DNA of 64,000 bases from Endobugula sp965214375 (lineage in GTDB: Bacteria; Pseudomonadota; Gammaproteobacteria; Pseudomonadales; Cellvibrionaceae): the NCBI GenBank assembly GCA_965214375.1, contig OZ243947.1:2604001-2668000 (forward strand), written 5' to 3'. Every line of letters begins with the position of its first letter. The stretch's first letter is position 1. This document shows positions 1-9,800 of the stretch, one piece after another. Under the pieces are notes generated by a model. That model ran no database searches. It was not told where the DNA came from and saw nothing but the letters and a program-made list of their open reading frames with translations. The position numbers were made by a program, and so were the translations under genes.

Positions 1-66
1 ATTAATCAAATATTGTGATGTATATAAGGAATTATGGTTTTCACAAAATAAAGGTTGCTGTTAAAT

Positions 67-1752
67 ATGCGATTTTTTATAAGCTTAAGTATATGTTTCT
101 TTATTGTTGGATGTTTTGATAAAAGCATTAAAATTAGTGATCCAGAAACGCTTAAAACCATCGAAGCTGGTCAAATAATAGGGTATTCAGTGTCGGATAA
201 TATTGCTGTCTGGAAAGGTATTCCATTTGCGGCAAACACAGGCGGTAATAATCGTTGGCTGCCTCCGCAGTCGGTTTCGTCTTGGGATGATGTTCGAGAA
301 ATGCTGGTGTCATGTGAGAAATGTGTTCAAGAAAAAGAATCTTATCGTTATCAACGCTATCCCGAATTAGTAGGTAGTGAAGACTGTTTATATCTGGACG
401 TTTACGCGCCCAAAAAAGCCACTAAACAACCTTTACCTGTATTTGTATGGATACACGGCGGTGCCAATTTAATGGGTGGCGCCGATTATATTGATGCCTC
501 CAAGTTTGCACAACAGTAGCAAGTTGTTGTTGTCGCTATTCAATATCGACTCGGATTACTGGGTTGGTTCGCACATCCAGATATTATTGCCAATCCAGAC
601 GCAACTGCAAATTTAGGTTTGTTAGATATGATTGCCGGATTAGAGTGGGTGCAAAAAAATATTCCGCAGTTTAATGGTGATACGAATAATATTACCTTGA
701 TGGGCGAAAGTGCAGGTGCTGCCAATATAGATTTGTTGATGGCTGCGCCTCAAGCACAGTCACTTTTCCAGCGTGCGATTATGATCTCTGGCTTTTTTTA
801 TAGAAGCACCGTAGATGAAGCTATGCATGGGTCTTCTAATGTGCTTAATCACTCTGGGCGTTTACTGAATAATTATACATCTTATAAAGTTCCGTCACTT
901 AAACATTTACGACAGTTATCACCACAAGACATCCTTAACGCAACCATCCCCTTTTCTGCAGCAGCATTTAGTGCTGAGTTTGAGATTGGTGATGTACTTC
1001 AATATGGAATTGAAGATAATGTGACTGTTATGAAAGAATCGCGCATTAAAATGCTAAATAATAAACGTGAAAAGCCAGCAATTATTATTGGTGGTAATCG
1101 TGATGAAATGCGATCTTTTCTTGCAACAGACCCTCGCACTGTAAGTTATTATTTAGGTTTATTTCCTAGTTTTGATGATCCCTTTTTTTACGAAAAAGCA
1201 GTGAAATATGCTAGTCGTTTATGGTTAATTAAAGGGGTATATGAACCTGCAAAGACCTACGCTAGTTTAGGGTACGATGTTTATGTTTATCGTTTTGATT
1301 GGGATGACGTAGGTAATTTTTTATGGGTGGACTTGAAAGATTTTGCTTGTGCTGCACACAGTATTGGACTTGCCTTTGTGTTTAATGACTTTTTGATTGC
1401 CCCAATGGCACAATATTTATACCCGGGAAATAATCGCGACACTCAAAGCATTTTAGCCCATCAGATTGGTCAGTACTTTGGAAATTTTTCCAAAGGGGAG
1501 AAAATTTTAAAAACAGACAATGTTGTTTGGTCAAAGTTTACCACAGAAAAATCGGCGGTATTATTAATGGATATTGCAGAAGATGGAGGTTTGCGTATGG
1601 TTAATACGGTGGATCATTATGCAAGTTGGTTAGCTGACTTGAAAAATGATGCTGAAATTACTCAACAGCAGCGTTGTTTAATTGTTGATCTTCTTGGTGG
1701 AATAGCGCGTGATCAAGAAATGAATATAAGAGAAACTCTTGGTTGTTATTAA
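67..1752 (+). pseudogene. Type-B carboxylesterase lipoprotein, interrupted by TAG
   Basis: Type-B carboxylesterase (alpha/beta hydrolase) with an N-terminal lipoprotein-like signal (FFIVGC). An in-frame TAG at 517-519 (codon 151) splits it; the same frame then continues for about 410 codons. Family landmarks lie on both sides: EDCLYLDVYAP and the oxyanion-hole segment WIHGG before the stop, and the nucleophile elbow GESAG (Ser) plus the RAIMISG segment after it. The stop follows QQ and precedes QVVVVAIQYRLG, so a single CAG to TAG change is a plausible origin. The ATG at 67 is preferred over the TTG at 55 because it begins a clean signal peptide. Without readthrough the product lacks the catalytic serine. 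Only the single lesion is visible, so the loss looks recent. Confidence 0.85.
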
Positions 1753-1779
1753 GTTAATTAATATTTACTTAGAAGCATT

Positions 1780-1950
1780 GCCATATTATGCCTCTATTAA
1801 TAGAGTATATATTCCCTCTAACATATACCGTGTTGGTGAAATTTACAGCAATGTGAATTGTGGGGTATAAGGTGGGGTATCTTGGTCTTGCCCATTTTAA
1901 ATTTTTAATAAAAACAATGCATTACAAGCCAATGGGTGACCTGATGTAAC
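1780..1950. repeat. ~170-bp direct repeat, copy 1 (parD upstream region)
   Basis: Imperfect direct repeat of 5977-6146. Both copies start with gccatatt, continue through a doubled TGGGGTAT element and end with ttacaagccaatggg then gatgtaa. In copy 2 the left end is the parD start codon; copy 1 keeps the equivalent CAT at 1782-1784 (an ATG on the minus strand) but no parD body. It therefore looks like the orphaned upstream region of a lost parD-like gene. An intrinsic terminator follows about 30 bp further on, as it does in copy 2. Confidence 0.7.
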
Positions 1951-1975
1951 AGCCGGTTAGCCAGCCTATAAAAAC

Positions 1976-2011
1976 AAAAACCCCATAATTTTTTGCTTAT
2001 GGGGTTTTTTG
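1976..2011. terminator. Bidirectional intrinsic terminator
   Basis: A perfect 8-bp stem, ccccataa (1981-1988) with ttatgggg (1997-2004), is followed by a run of T (2005-2010) and preceded by an A-rich tract, so it can act on either strand. It lies just beyond the stop of the minus-strand AraC gene (2026). Confidence 0.8.
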
Positions 2012-2025
2012 TCTACAGTTATAGA

Positions 2026-2850
2026 TTAGTTTTTGTATACAAACAATTCTCGAGGAGACAACCCACATTCTGTTTTAAACGCTCGTGAAAGGGTAGCTTC
2101 ACTTTTATAGCCGACATCTTCTGTGATTATTTTTAGCGCTTGCCCACGTTTAAGGTATTGTTTTACTAATCCTATACGCCAGTGTTGAAGATACTTTGCG
2201 GGAGTTGTTCCCATTATCTCTCGAAAAGTGTTAGAGAAAACACTGTGCGACATTCCTGCTTCATCTGCCAATCGGTCAACCGTCCATTCTATTTCAGGGC
2301 TTTTATGGATGGCTGCAATTGCGCGCCGTAGTTTAGAGTCTGCAAGCCTCACTAACATGCCGATTTTTATATTTCCATTTTCCATCAACTCTCTTAATAA
2401 TTGAATTAATAAAATTTCAAAGAGTCGGTCAAGTAATGCATCACGTCCACAGTAGTTGGCTTCTGTTTCGTCGAAGAGAAAACTTAATACATCGCTACAA
2501 TGAGGGAGTGAAGCAAGAGGGAAATAAATATAACTGGGTAATGCATTCACTATCGGATTGGTATCGCCCCCTTCAAAAGAAACGTGTGCGCAGAGGAATT
2601 CGGCACCTTCTTGCTGATGAGTGATAAAATGACGGGGCAAAGGCTTAGGGTAAAATAAAAGACTAGGCTCATCAATAACTAATATCTTTTTGCTCTTGTG
2701 CCATACATCTACAGTGCCTCGACGAATAAGGTGTAATTGCCCCCATGGCTCTGAGACGTCAATGGTATTTCGTCCACAGAGCGTTCCAGACTGAAAAGTC
2801 CTTGCTTTGAGTGAAAACTGCTCGAAGAAAGAGGCTAAACGGTCGACCAT
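2026..2850 (-). CDS. AraC-family regulator with cupin sensor domain
   Basis: Transcriptional regulator with an N-terminal cupin-type ligand domain (about residues 1-170) and a C-terminal AraC double helix-turn-helix (WTVDRLADEAGMSHSVFSNTFREI, then the second helix pair around VGYKSEATLSRAFK). The start at 2850 (MVDRLASFFEQFSL) matches how this cupin-AraC family normally begins; an upstream ATG at 2934 would add 28 unrelated residues. The gene is intact. It originally faced the Ohr/OsmC gene now at 4917; the IS at 2945-4884 has separated the two. Regulators of this type often control a divergent neighbouring detoxification or oxidoreductase gene, so the Ohr-like gene may be its former target (inference). 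Confidence 0.8.
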   Translation of the reverse strand: MVDRLASFFEQFSLKARTFQSGTLCGRNTIDVSEPWGQLHLIRRGTVDVWHKSKKILVIDEPSLLFYPKPLPRHFITHQQEGAEFLCAHVSFEGGDTNPIVNALPSYIYFPLASLPHCSDVLSFLFDETEANYCGRDALLDRLFEILLIQLLRELMENGNIKIGMLVRLADSKLRRAIAAIHKSPEIEWTVDRLADEAGMSHSVFSNTFREIMGTTPAKYLQHWRIGLVKQYLKRGQALKIITEDVGYKSEATLSRAFKTECGLSPRELFVYKN

Positions 2851-2944
2851 AAAATACGAACTGCAATTAATATAAGATAAATTGTAATAATTTATATCAC
2901 TCTTTGCTCCAAAATATGTAGCGTCAATAGACAATTCATTAATC

Positions 2945-2964
2945 GGGAATTATATACTTGAGTA
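2945..2964 (+). repeat. IS left terminal inverted repeat
   Basis: Left 20-bp inverted repeat of the IS1595-type element. It differs from the complement of the right end at three positions. The adjacent target duplication is at 2937-2944. Confidence 0.8.
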
Positions 2965-3012
2965 TTCATAGATAAGTTGATAACATAGCACTATAAGTAC
3001 GAGGCTATAATC

Positions 3013-3927
3013 ATGCGTAAAGATACTATCAGCGTTTTTCAATTCATGGAAATGTTCCCAAATGAAGACAAAGCTCTTTAATGGTTTGAATCTAAACGTT
3101 GGAATGGCGGTGTTATTTGCCCAGCATGCGGTAAGCATGAGATAACCAATTTAAAACGCGCTCATTTTTATAAATGCAGGTCTTGTGGTCTTAACTTTAC
3201 AGTAAGAACAAATACCGTTATGCACCGTTCGCACATAAAAGCCCATAAGTGGCTGTACTCCATGTATAGCCTTGTAACAGCTCGTAAAGGTGTATCTAGC
3301 TTGCAGTTATCTAAAGAGATCGGAATAACTCAAAAATCTGCATGGGGTATGTTACACAAGCTGCGTGAGGCCATGAGTTCTGGCGACCCAATGCTAGGTG
3401 GTATCGTCGAGATTGATGAAACGTATATCGGTGGTAAAGAGAAAAACAAACATGCTAAAAATAAACAAAATAAATGCCGTGGAGCTGTTGGCAAGCAAGG
3501 CGTTATGGGTATTCGTGAGCGTGATGGTAGCGTATCAGCTTTCAAAATTCCTAATTCAACTCGTGAAGTTTTACATGGCGCGGTATACAATAACGTAACT
3601 ACTGGTTCAGTTTTATATACTGATGATTTTAGATCGTACATTGGCTTGGCAGCGGATTACGCATATGAAACCGTATGTCATAGCGTTGGTGAGTTCGTAA
3701 GGGGTATGGCGCACACTAACGGCATTTAGAGTGTTTGGTCTGTTCTAAATCGTGGGTTTAATGGTGTTTATCACAAGATGTCGTTCAAACACTTAGACCG
3801 TTATTGAAACGAATTCACTTTTAGATTAAACGATGGCAACGTAAAAACGCATACTATGGATAGACTTGATGCTATGGCTAAGGGAATGTTTGACAATCGT
3901 GTTACTTATAAATCAATCACAGGCTGA
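3013..3927 (+). pseudogene. IS1595-family transposase, three in-frame stops
   Basis: Transposase that would move the surrounding element. The frame opens with MRKDTISVFQFMEMF, has a zinc ribbon (CPACG...CRSCG), then the ISXO2-like catalytic domain with EIDETYIGGKEK and LYTDDFRSY, and ends near YKSITG. It is broken by TAA (3079-3081, before the zinc ribbon), TAG (3727-3729) and TGA (3805-3807). The TAG falls in TNGI*SVW, exactly where the family usually carries a conserved Glu (TNGIES), so a GAG to TAG change in the catalytic motif is likely. The element is therefore immobile by itself unless a related transposase acts in trans. Confidence 0.85.
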
Positions 3928-3933
3928 TTTCTC

Positions 3934-4846
3934 ATGTCCTCAGAAACGATAGAGCTAACTTACGATGGCGATCTTTTAAAAGACCATAAAATAGATGTTT
4001 CTATACTTGCGCCAGCTCTTCAAAATCTAGGCGGCTTACTATCTAGCGCAAACCTAGAAGTAAACGGCGACAAAGTTAAATCCAACCTTTTGATAAACGC
4101 CGATTTAAAAGCAAATTGTGTCACGATCAGTTTCGAGGTAGTAACAACCTTTATTGACGCTGCGAGGCAACTTATAGCGCAACAAGAAATTCAAGACGCA
4201 AAAACAATACTAGAATGGATAGGATTATTAGGAGGGATAGGTATCCCTTCTGTTGTAGGTTTTGTACTTTTTAAGAAGAAGAAAGTCGAGGTTAAAAGCG
4301 TCCAGAAAACACAAATAAAAGGTGATAACAACGTGTTCATAAATTTTACTGGGAGCGAAGAAAGTTATGTAATGCCAGAAGAGGCATATAAGTTGTTAGC
4401 AAATAAAAATATCCAAAAAAATTTGGCAGGTATTGTGAAGCCAGCAGCAAAAATAGATGGAATAGAATCTGTTAGTTTTTCAGGTGGTGATAAAAAAACA
4501 TCTATCAATAAAAGTGATGCAGAGCAAATATATGATGGTATTTTTAGTGACGATTTGAACAAAAAAAAACGAAATAGAAAATGTAATAACCGCAGTTATA
4601 GAAACTTATAAGCCAACCTTAGATTTTGATAGCAAAACATGGTCATTTAAATACGATGGAGAGATTAAAAGTATTGATATTTAGAATAGTAATCTTGCAT
4701 CTATCGCCCTTAAAGATGGGGCTGCTTATATAGGCGATAGATTTAAGGTCAACCTTAAAATAGTAGACCCTTGCGATGGTGGAAGATTAAAGTTTTACGT
4801 TATAGGTGACGTTATAGAATATTACCACCATGATCAAAAGAATTGA
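3934..4846 (+). pseudogene. IS passenger gene of unknown function, frameshifted
   Basis: Encoded inside the IS, 6 bp after the transposase stop. The product begins MSSETIELTYDGDLL, with DVSILAPALQNLGGLL near residues 20-35 and one hydrophobic segment (IGLLGGIGIPSVVGFVLF, about residues 97-114) followed by a Lys-rich stretch, which suggests a membrane anchor. The frame is lost at a run of nine A (4561-4569). The other frame then continues sensibly (NEIENVITAVIETYKPTLDFD) to a TGA at 4844-4846, with a further in-frame TAG at 4682-4684. Similar companions occur next to IS1595-type transposases as far as I recall, but I know of no function. The A9 tract could allow transcriptional slippage; the TAG would still truncate the product. 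Confidence 0.7.
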
Positions 4847-4864
4847 TTTAAGGACTAGCATAAA

Positions 4865-4884
4865 GACTCAGGTACATAATTCCC
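4865..4884 (-). repeat. IS right terminal inverted repeat
   Basis: Right 20-bp inverted repeat; its complement matches the left end at 17 of 20 positions. The copy of the target duplication is at 4885-4892. Confidence 0.8.
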
Positions 4885-4916
4885 AATTAATCTATTATTT
4901 AAGAGGAGTGATATTG

Positions 4917-5342
4917 ATGAAACCAGAAGAAATTTTGTATACCGCTAATGTAACGTCAACAGGTGGCCGTGAAGGGCATTCTGAATCGAGCGATAAGGCA
5001 CTTTCTGTTGAGCTTTCTACCCCTAAAGCACTGGGTGGTCCTGGTGGTTCGGGAACAAATCCAGAGCAGTTATTTGCGGCGGGTTATTCAGCGTGTTTTT
5101 TAGGTGCAATGAAGTTTGTTGCGGAAAAGCAAGGTATTATGCTACCCAGTTCTGTTAGTGTTGCAGCAGAAGTAGGTATCGGACCTATACCAACAGGCTT
5201 TGCTCTTGAAGTGACACTTAGTATTTATTTAGAGGGAATGGGTGGATCAGATGCGCAATCATTAGTCGAGAAAGCACATATTGTATGTCCCTATTCAAAT
5301 GCTACACGAAATAATATTGATGTAAAACTTGTAGTGGTTTAA
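4917..5342 (+). CDS. Organic hydroperoxide resistance protein (Ohr/OsmC family)
   Basis: Thiol peroxidase of 141 residues that reduces organic hydroperoxides through a cysteine pair in the cytoplasm. Ohr signatures are the N-terminal TANVTSTGGREGHSES, the GGPGGSGTNPEQLFAAGYSACF segment containing the peroxidatic Cys, and the resolving Cys in KAHIVCPYSNATRNN. The ATG at 4917 is chosen because AAGAGGAG lies about 9 bp upstream; longer frames from 4830 run into the IS. The gene is intact and 32 bp from the IS right end, so its expression must depend on a promoter in the IS or a new one. A terminator follows at 5388. Confidence 0.9.
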   Translation: MKPEEILYTANVTSTGGREGHSESSDKALSVELSTPKALGGPGGSGTNPEQLFAAGYSACFLGAMKFVAEKQGIMLPSSVSVAAEVGIGPIPTGFALEVTLSIYLEGMGGSDAQSLVEKAHIVCPYSNATRNNIDVKLVVV

Positions 5343-5387
5343 TGTGAGTTACAAAGTATAGTATCTTGGTATTCTCCATTTAAAATC

Positions 5388-5417
5388 AAAACCCGAAGGT
5401 GAGAGCCTTCGGTTGTT
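5388..5417. terminator. Intrinsic terminator between ohr and parE
   Basis: Stem ccgaagg (5393-5399) with ccttcgg (5406-5412), an A-rich left flank and a T-rich right flank. It can end the plus-strand ohr and the minus-strand parDE transcripts. Just before it, 5350-5378 resembles a short piece of the 170-bp repeat (gtatcttggt followed by ctccatttaaaat). Confidence 0.7.
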
Positions 5418-5430
5418 ATGTTTATCATTT

Positions 5431-5736
5431 TTATATGTTTAGTTCATCGGATAATTGTTTTAACGGGTCTTGTTTATTCAAGACACGTGCGATAATCATT
5501 TCTTCATTGTCTATTCGATAATAAATTGAATGAGCCCCGCAAACACTGCGTCGATAACCAACACGAATGTCGTTTACTGCTGGACATAAATAGGGCTGTT
5601 CTACCAAAACCTCAAAACGTTGCTCTAAATTGTTGTAGTATTCTATTGCTGCTTCAACACCATAGTCATCAATGCCTTGATCGAGTAATTTATCTAAATC
5701 TACTTGAGCAGCAACGGTAAGGCGATAACCATTCAC
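5431..5736 (-). CDS. parE: ParE/RelE-superfamily toxin
   Basis: Toxin of 101 residues with the ParE fold: YRLTVAAQVDLDKLLDQG at the N-terminus, RVGYRRSVCGAHSIYYRID in the middle, and IIARVLNKQDPLKQL near the end. ParE toxins poison DNA gyrase and are neutralised by ParD. The start overlaps the end of the antitoxin gene by 4 bp, the usual arrangement for translational coupling. The gene is intact, in contrast with many of its neighbours, which fits selection by the addiction effect. Confidence 0.85.
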   Translation of the reverse strand: MNGYRLTVAAQVDLDKLLDQGIDDYGVEAAIEYYNNLEQRFEVLVEQPYLCPAVNDIRVGYRRSVCGAHSIYYRIDNEEMIIARVLNKQDPLKQLSDELNI

Positions 5737-5981
5737 AGTAGATTTTTTCTCTTCAATACGGCTTGTTTGATATCGCTGGGTGTCATATCGCTAATACCAC
5801 TCTGCTCAGCGTGAATAAGTGCCGCACGTAGTGCTTCTGCTTCACCATGTTGTTCTATATCTTTAATGACTAGGGCGCGGATATATTCACTCTCACTTGC
5901 GTATAGTTCGCCATTACCTCTGAGCTTTACCCAGCGATCAGTGGTTTCGGTCATATTGTAGTTTCGTTTAACAGTCGCCAT
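5733..5981 (-). CDS. parD: ParD-family antitoxin
   Basis: Antitoxin of 82 residues. The N-terminal part (TVKRNYNMTETTDRWVKL...SESEYIRALVIKDIEQ) looks like the ribbon-helix-helix DNA-binding domain of ParD proteins, and the C-terminal half is the toxin-binding tail. It should bind ParE and repress its own operon from the region just upstream. That region is the start of the 170-bp repeat at 5977-6146, a second copy of which lies at 1780-1950 without a parD body. Confidence 0.85.
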   Translation of the reverse strand: MATVKRNYNMTETTDRWVKLRGNGELYASESEYIRALVIKDIEQHGEAEALRAALIHAEQSGISDMTPSDIKQAVLKRKNLL

Positions 5982-6146
5982 ATTGTGCCTCTATGTATGG
6001 GGTCTATATTACCTCTAATATACACCATGCTGGTCAAAATTACAGCAGTGTTAAGAGTAGGGTATAAAGTGGGGTATCTTGGTGTTCCCCATTTCAAATG
6101 TTTAATAAAAACCATGTATTACAAGCCAATGGGCGACATGATGTAA
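5977..6146. repeat. ~170-bp direct repeat, copy 2 (upstream of parD)
   Basis: Partner of 1780-1950. It covers the parD start codon and its upstream control region, includes two TGGGGTAT elements separated by a few bases (agggtataaagtggggtatctt) and the short inverted pair TGGGG/CCCCA around cttggtgtt, and ends at gatgtaa. The region 5982-6382 contains no gene: only this repeat, the terminator at 6174-6208 and the presumed promoter of the gene at 6383. Confidence 0.7.
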
Positions 6147-6173
6147 TCATTCCCTTGCGATCTAATCGTTAAT

Positions 6174-6208
6174 AAACCTCCGAAGGTTAACGTCTTCGGG
6201 GGTTTTTA
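6174..6208 (+). terminator. Intrinsic terminator downstream of repeat copy 2
   Basis: Stem cctccgaag (6177-6185) with cttcggggg (6194-6202, one G-T pair), then five T. No plus-strand gene ends just upstream, so it is either a relic or ends a non-coding transcript that would run through the repeat, antisense to the parD start. Confidence 0.65.
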
Positions 6209-6382
6209 TATGCACTTAATTGAAAAATATATGGCTTTAATGGTTGCGTGATGCATGTCACATTTTTCTGCATTGTGTTTATCTTGCAACTAAAAATCCT
6301 ACATTTGGTCAATACAATATCTTAACTTGCCTCTAGTATAGTTCTCGATTTTTTTAGTGTCTGTGTAATGGGTGAAAGTATT

Positions 6383-6817
6383 ATGTTCACTAATCAATAT
6401 TTTAGGGTTTGTGCGATTTTTTTTATTATGGCGTTACTGGCATATGCTATTTGGCAATCTTCTCATCCAGTCTCTGTAATACCCTCCGAAACCTTTACGG
6501 CTAATCATCAAATGCCATCTAAAAACTCTTCGATTAAAAAAATAGCTCCTGAGAAAATTCCCGCGCCGGCTAAAAAGTTGCAGCAGTTAGTCAATGAACC
6601 TGAAAAAAAACCAAGTGATGCACAGTTGCTACATCAAAAAATTCAACAATTAGATAAGCGATTATTGAGAATTGATGAGCAGCTCAGTACGCAGGGATTT
6701 AGTGCGCCTTCTGATGTGTTGGAGCCACAGAAAAATACTGCAAACTCAGAAATTAACATTCGTTTGCAAACGATTAAAAATCATATTAACGATGCAAAAA
6801 ATAATAACAATATATAA
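6383..6817 (+). CDS. Membrane-anchored coiled-coil protein, unknown
   Basis: I do not recognise this gene. The product has one N-terminal transmembrane segment (residues about 7-24, VCAIFFIMALLAYAIW), a Lys/Pro-rich linker, and a helical region with heptad-like spacing (LLHQKIQQLDKRLLRIDEQL, around 90-110). It ends in an Asn-rich tail. The ATG at 6383 has a GGTGAAAG ribosome site about 8 bp upstream; an ATG at 6368 would add five residues. It sits 25 bp before the SpvB/Rhs gene on the same strand, so it may be a periplasmic or membrane accessory to that protein (inference from position only). Confidence 0.5.
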   Translation: MFTNQYFRVCAIFFIMALLAYAIWQSSHPVSVIPSETFTANHQMPSKNSSIKKIAPEKIPAPAKKLQQLVNEPEKKPSDAQLLHQKIQQLDKRLLRIDEQLSTQGFSAPSDVLEPQKNTANSEINIRLQTIKNHINDAKNNNNI

Positions 6818-6842
6818 ATTTTAAAAATATAAAGGTAGTACC

Positions 6843-9800
6843 ATGCTTAATAGACAAGCCTCCATATTGTGGGTAATCATTAATATATTTCTGTTGATGA
6901 TTTTTTCTAGTTTCCTACACGCCAATAATACCGTTGTTGGTTCAATACCTGCAGAGTTTAATGTGGCCAACGGTGTTGCCAGTTATTCTGTTTCTATTGA
7001 TTTTGCACCAGGTCGTGGAGGAATGCAGCCAGAGTTATCATTGAATTACTCCAGTGGTAGTGGTAGTGGTAGTGTGGTGTTGGGCGTGGGATGGAACTTA
7101 GGTGGTTTATCAGCCATTCATCGTTGTCCACGGACTATTGCTTAAGATGGAGCCGTAGGGGGGATTAATTTTGATGGCAATGATCGTTACTGCTTAGATG
7201 GGCAGCGTTTAATTCCTGTCAGTAGCGTGAATGGTGGTGTGGGTGCGGAATATAAAACGGAGATTGATAGTTACTCGCAAATTATTTCTGTTGGTGGTTC
7301 TGTCAATAACCCACACCATTGGGTTGTTAAAACCAAAGCGGGGCAGGTGATGACCTTTGGTGGTTCCGGTAATGCCTCCTTGGATTTTCCGCAAGGGACG
7401 AGTTCTTGGTCTATTCGTGAGATTAATGATACCCCTGGATTAAACCCAATTACCTATGATTATTTTATTGATCAAAATACACAGTATTTGAATAGGGTTA
7501 GTTATGCGGGGGGGGGGGGATGTTACTATTCAATACGAAGCTCGGCCTGATACTAAAATTAACTATTTTAATGGAGAGAGAATTCGGTTATACAACCGTG
7601 TTAACAAGATACTTACATTCGCTAATTTTTCAAAAATAAAAGACTATTCACCTGTTTATGAGGTTAGAAGTGACATTACGAAAAGTTTCTCAATTAAATC
7701 GCTAAAAGTGTGTAAGGATCAAGATCAATGTCTTAATGAAAACAGCTTTAATTATACTGACGTTCAAGAAAACCATGAGTTCGATAATCAAAGTATGTGG
7801 AGTACTAGATATGGACACAATACAGGGTGGAGAACAGATAAATATATACGCATGGTGGTTGATGTTAACGGTGATGGTTTATCAGATATCGTAGGCTTTG
7901 CTGAAAATGGTACGTATATTTCTTTATCATTAGCTAGTTCTCTTAATCATCTTCAATCTGTATCTGACTCAAACGGTGGCAATACAACGGAATTAAGTTA
8001 CAAGCTCTTAACTGACCGATCAGTTTACACCAAAGGTTCTGGTGCTCAATTACCTGTCCGTGATTTACAATACCCCCAATACGTCGTCATTCAGGTTGAA
8101 ACGAGTAATGGTATTGGTGGCACTACGACTGTGCAATATCAATACGAGGGCTTAAAGTCTCATGTTCAAGGCCGCGGTTCTTACGGTTATGCAAAAGTTA
8201 CAGAAATCTATCCCAATATAGGCAAAACCAAGGAAATTATTTCAGACCAATCAGGCTTTCCTTTTGGTAGCGCTCACAGTCAGGAACGAGTGATTGAAAA
8301 ATAGAATGGCCAAATCATTAATGAGGCAGTTTCTACTTCGGTAAGAACGTTTAGTAACGGTATTTATAACGTTAATTTACAAGAGTCGGTACAAAAAAGT
8401 TACGAGCTTGGAAGTGCTACCCCAGTGACAACGGTAACAACTACCCATAGTAATATTGATAACTACGGTAATATTGGTCGTGTTACCCTTGCTACCAGTG
8501 GTAATAATCAGACCTTTACTAAAATAACGGACAGTACGTATACCAACGATGCCAGCAATTGGTTATTAGGCCGCTTGACTGATACGACAGTCACTCACCA
8601 AAGTCTTTACAGTGCCGATGAAATTCGTTCTTCTGATTTTACTTACGATAGTATAACGGGCTTATTAACGACTGAACGTATTCTTAGCACACAAACAGGT
8701 TTGCCACTGACGACAACGGCTTATACGTATGACGGCTACGGTCAAAAAACGGAAGTGCGTGTTTCTGCTGATGGTGAAACTGATCGCGTAAGTACAACGA
8801 GTTATAATTCTATCGGTAAACCGACACAAAGTTGTAATGCCTTAAATCAATGTGAAACGTTTAATTATACCCCCGAAGGTTGGTTAGCGTCTACCACTGG
8901 CCCTAATGGGATTACCACTGCATGGACTTATGATGGTTTTGGTCGCAAGGTGCGTGAAGATCGAGCCGTTGGTACTCCTTATACAACATGGACAACCATT
9001 CATCGTCACTTTGCGTCGAGTGGTTATTGTGGTGGTTTAGCTAATTTTGCTTACACTTGTAGCGTGACTCAAACCAGTGGCTCACAACCCGCTATTGTTC
9101 AATACGATGCACTGGGTCGTGAGGTTCGCAAAATTAAACAGGGCTTTGATGAGCGCTTGGTTTATAGTGATATTGAATACGGCCACCTTGCTCACGTTAG
9201 TCGTGTAAGCCGTGTACTATTCCGGTGATCATATCTATTGGGCGCCCAGTGAATATGATGCACTAGGGCGTGTGATTCGTGCCACCGAACCCGGTCCCCA
9301 CGGTTCTATGAATGAAATCACCACCGAGTACAATGGTTTAAGCACTACTGTTCGCTCTGGCCCAGAACAACGCGCTAAAACCACTATTACCAATGCCATT
9401 GGTCAGAAGGTGCGAATTGAAGAAGAGGAAGGTACCTATACAGAATACACCTATAATAGTGATGGTAATTTGCTGACGACTCAAGTAGCGAATGATACGG
9501 CAACGATTATTACACTAAGCTATGATGAGTTTGGCCGCAAAATTGGTATGGATGATCCTGATATGGGGCAATGGTCTTATCACTATAATGCTTTTAGCCA
9601 GTTAACCAGCCAGACCGATGCCAAAAACCAAACAACGACGACGCAGTATGACATTTTGGGCAGAATGATCAGTCGCACCATACCAGAAGGCACCAGTTAT
9701 TGGGTTTATGGTGATAATACTGCGCCGCAAGGCAGTATCGGTAAGTTATTACAAGAGAGTGGTCATGGTCTTGCTAAAGACTACAGTTACGATAGTTTGG

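Larger units (their letters stand above)
2945..4884 (+). mobile_element. IS1595-family insertion sequence with passenger gene
   Basis: Element of 1,940 bp. Its ends are 20-bp terminal inverted repeats matching at 17 of 20 positions (2945-2964, starting gggaattatatac; 4865-4884, whose complement starts gggaattatgtac). It is flanked by an 8-bp target duplication with one mismatch (cattaatc at 2937-2944, aattaatc at 4885-4892); 8 bp is the usual duplication size of the IS1595 family. Inside are a broken transposase and a broken passenger gene in the same direction, 6 bp apart. The right end lies only 32 bp before the Ohr start codon, so the insertion probably removed that gene's native promoter. 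Confidence 0.85.

Noticed and set aside
3330..3641. 103-codon minus-strand frame inside the transposase
   Set aside because: Antisense of the transposase catalytic domain; no independent support.
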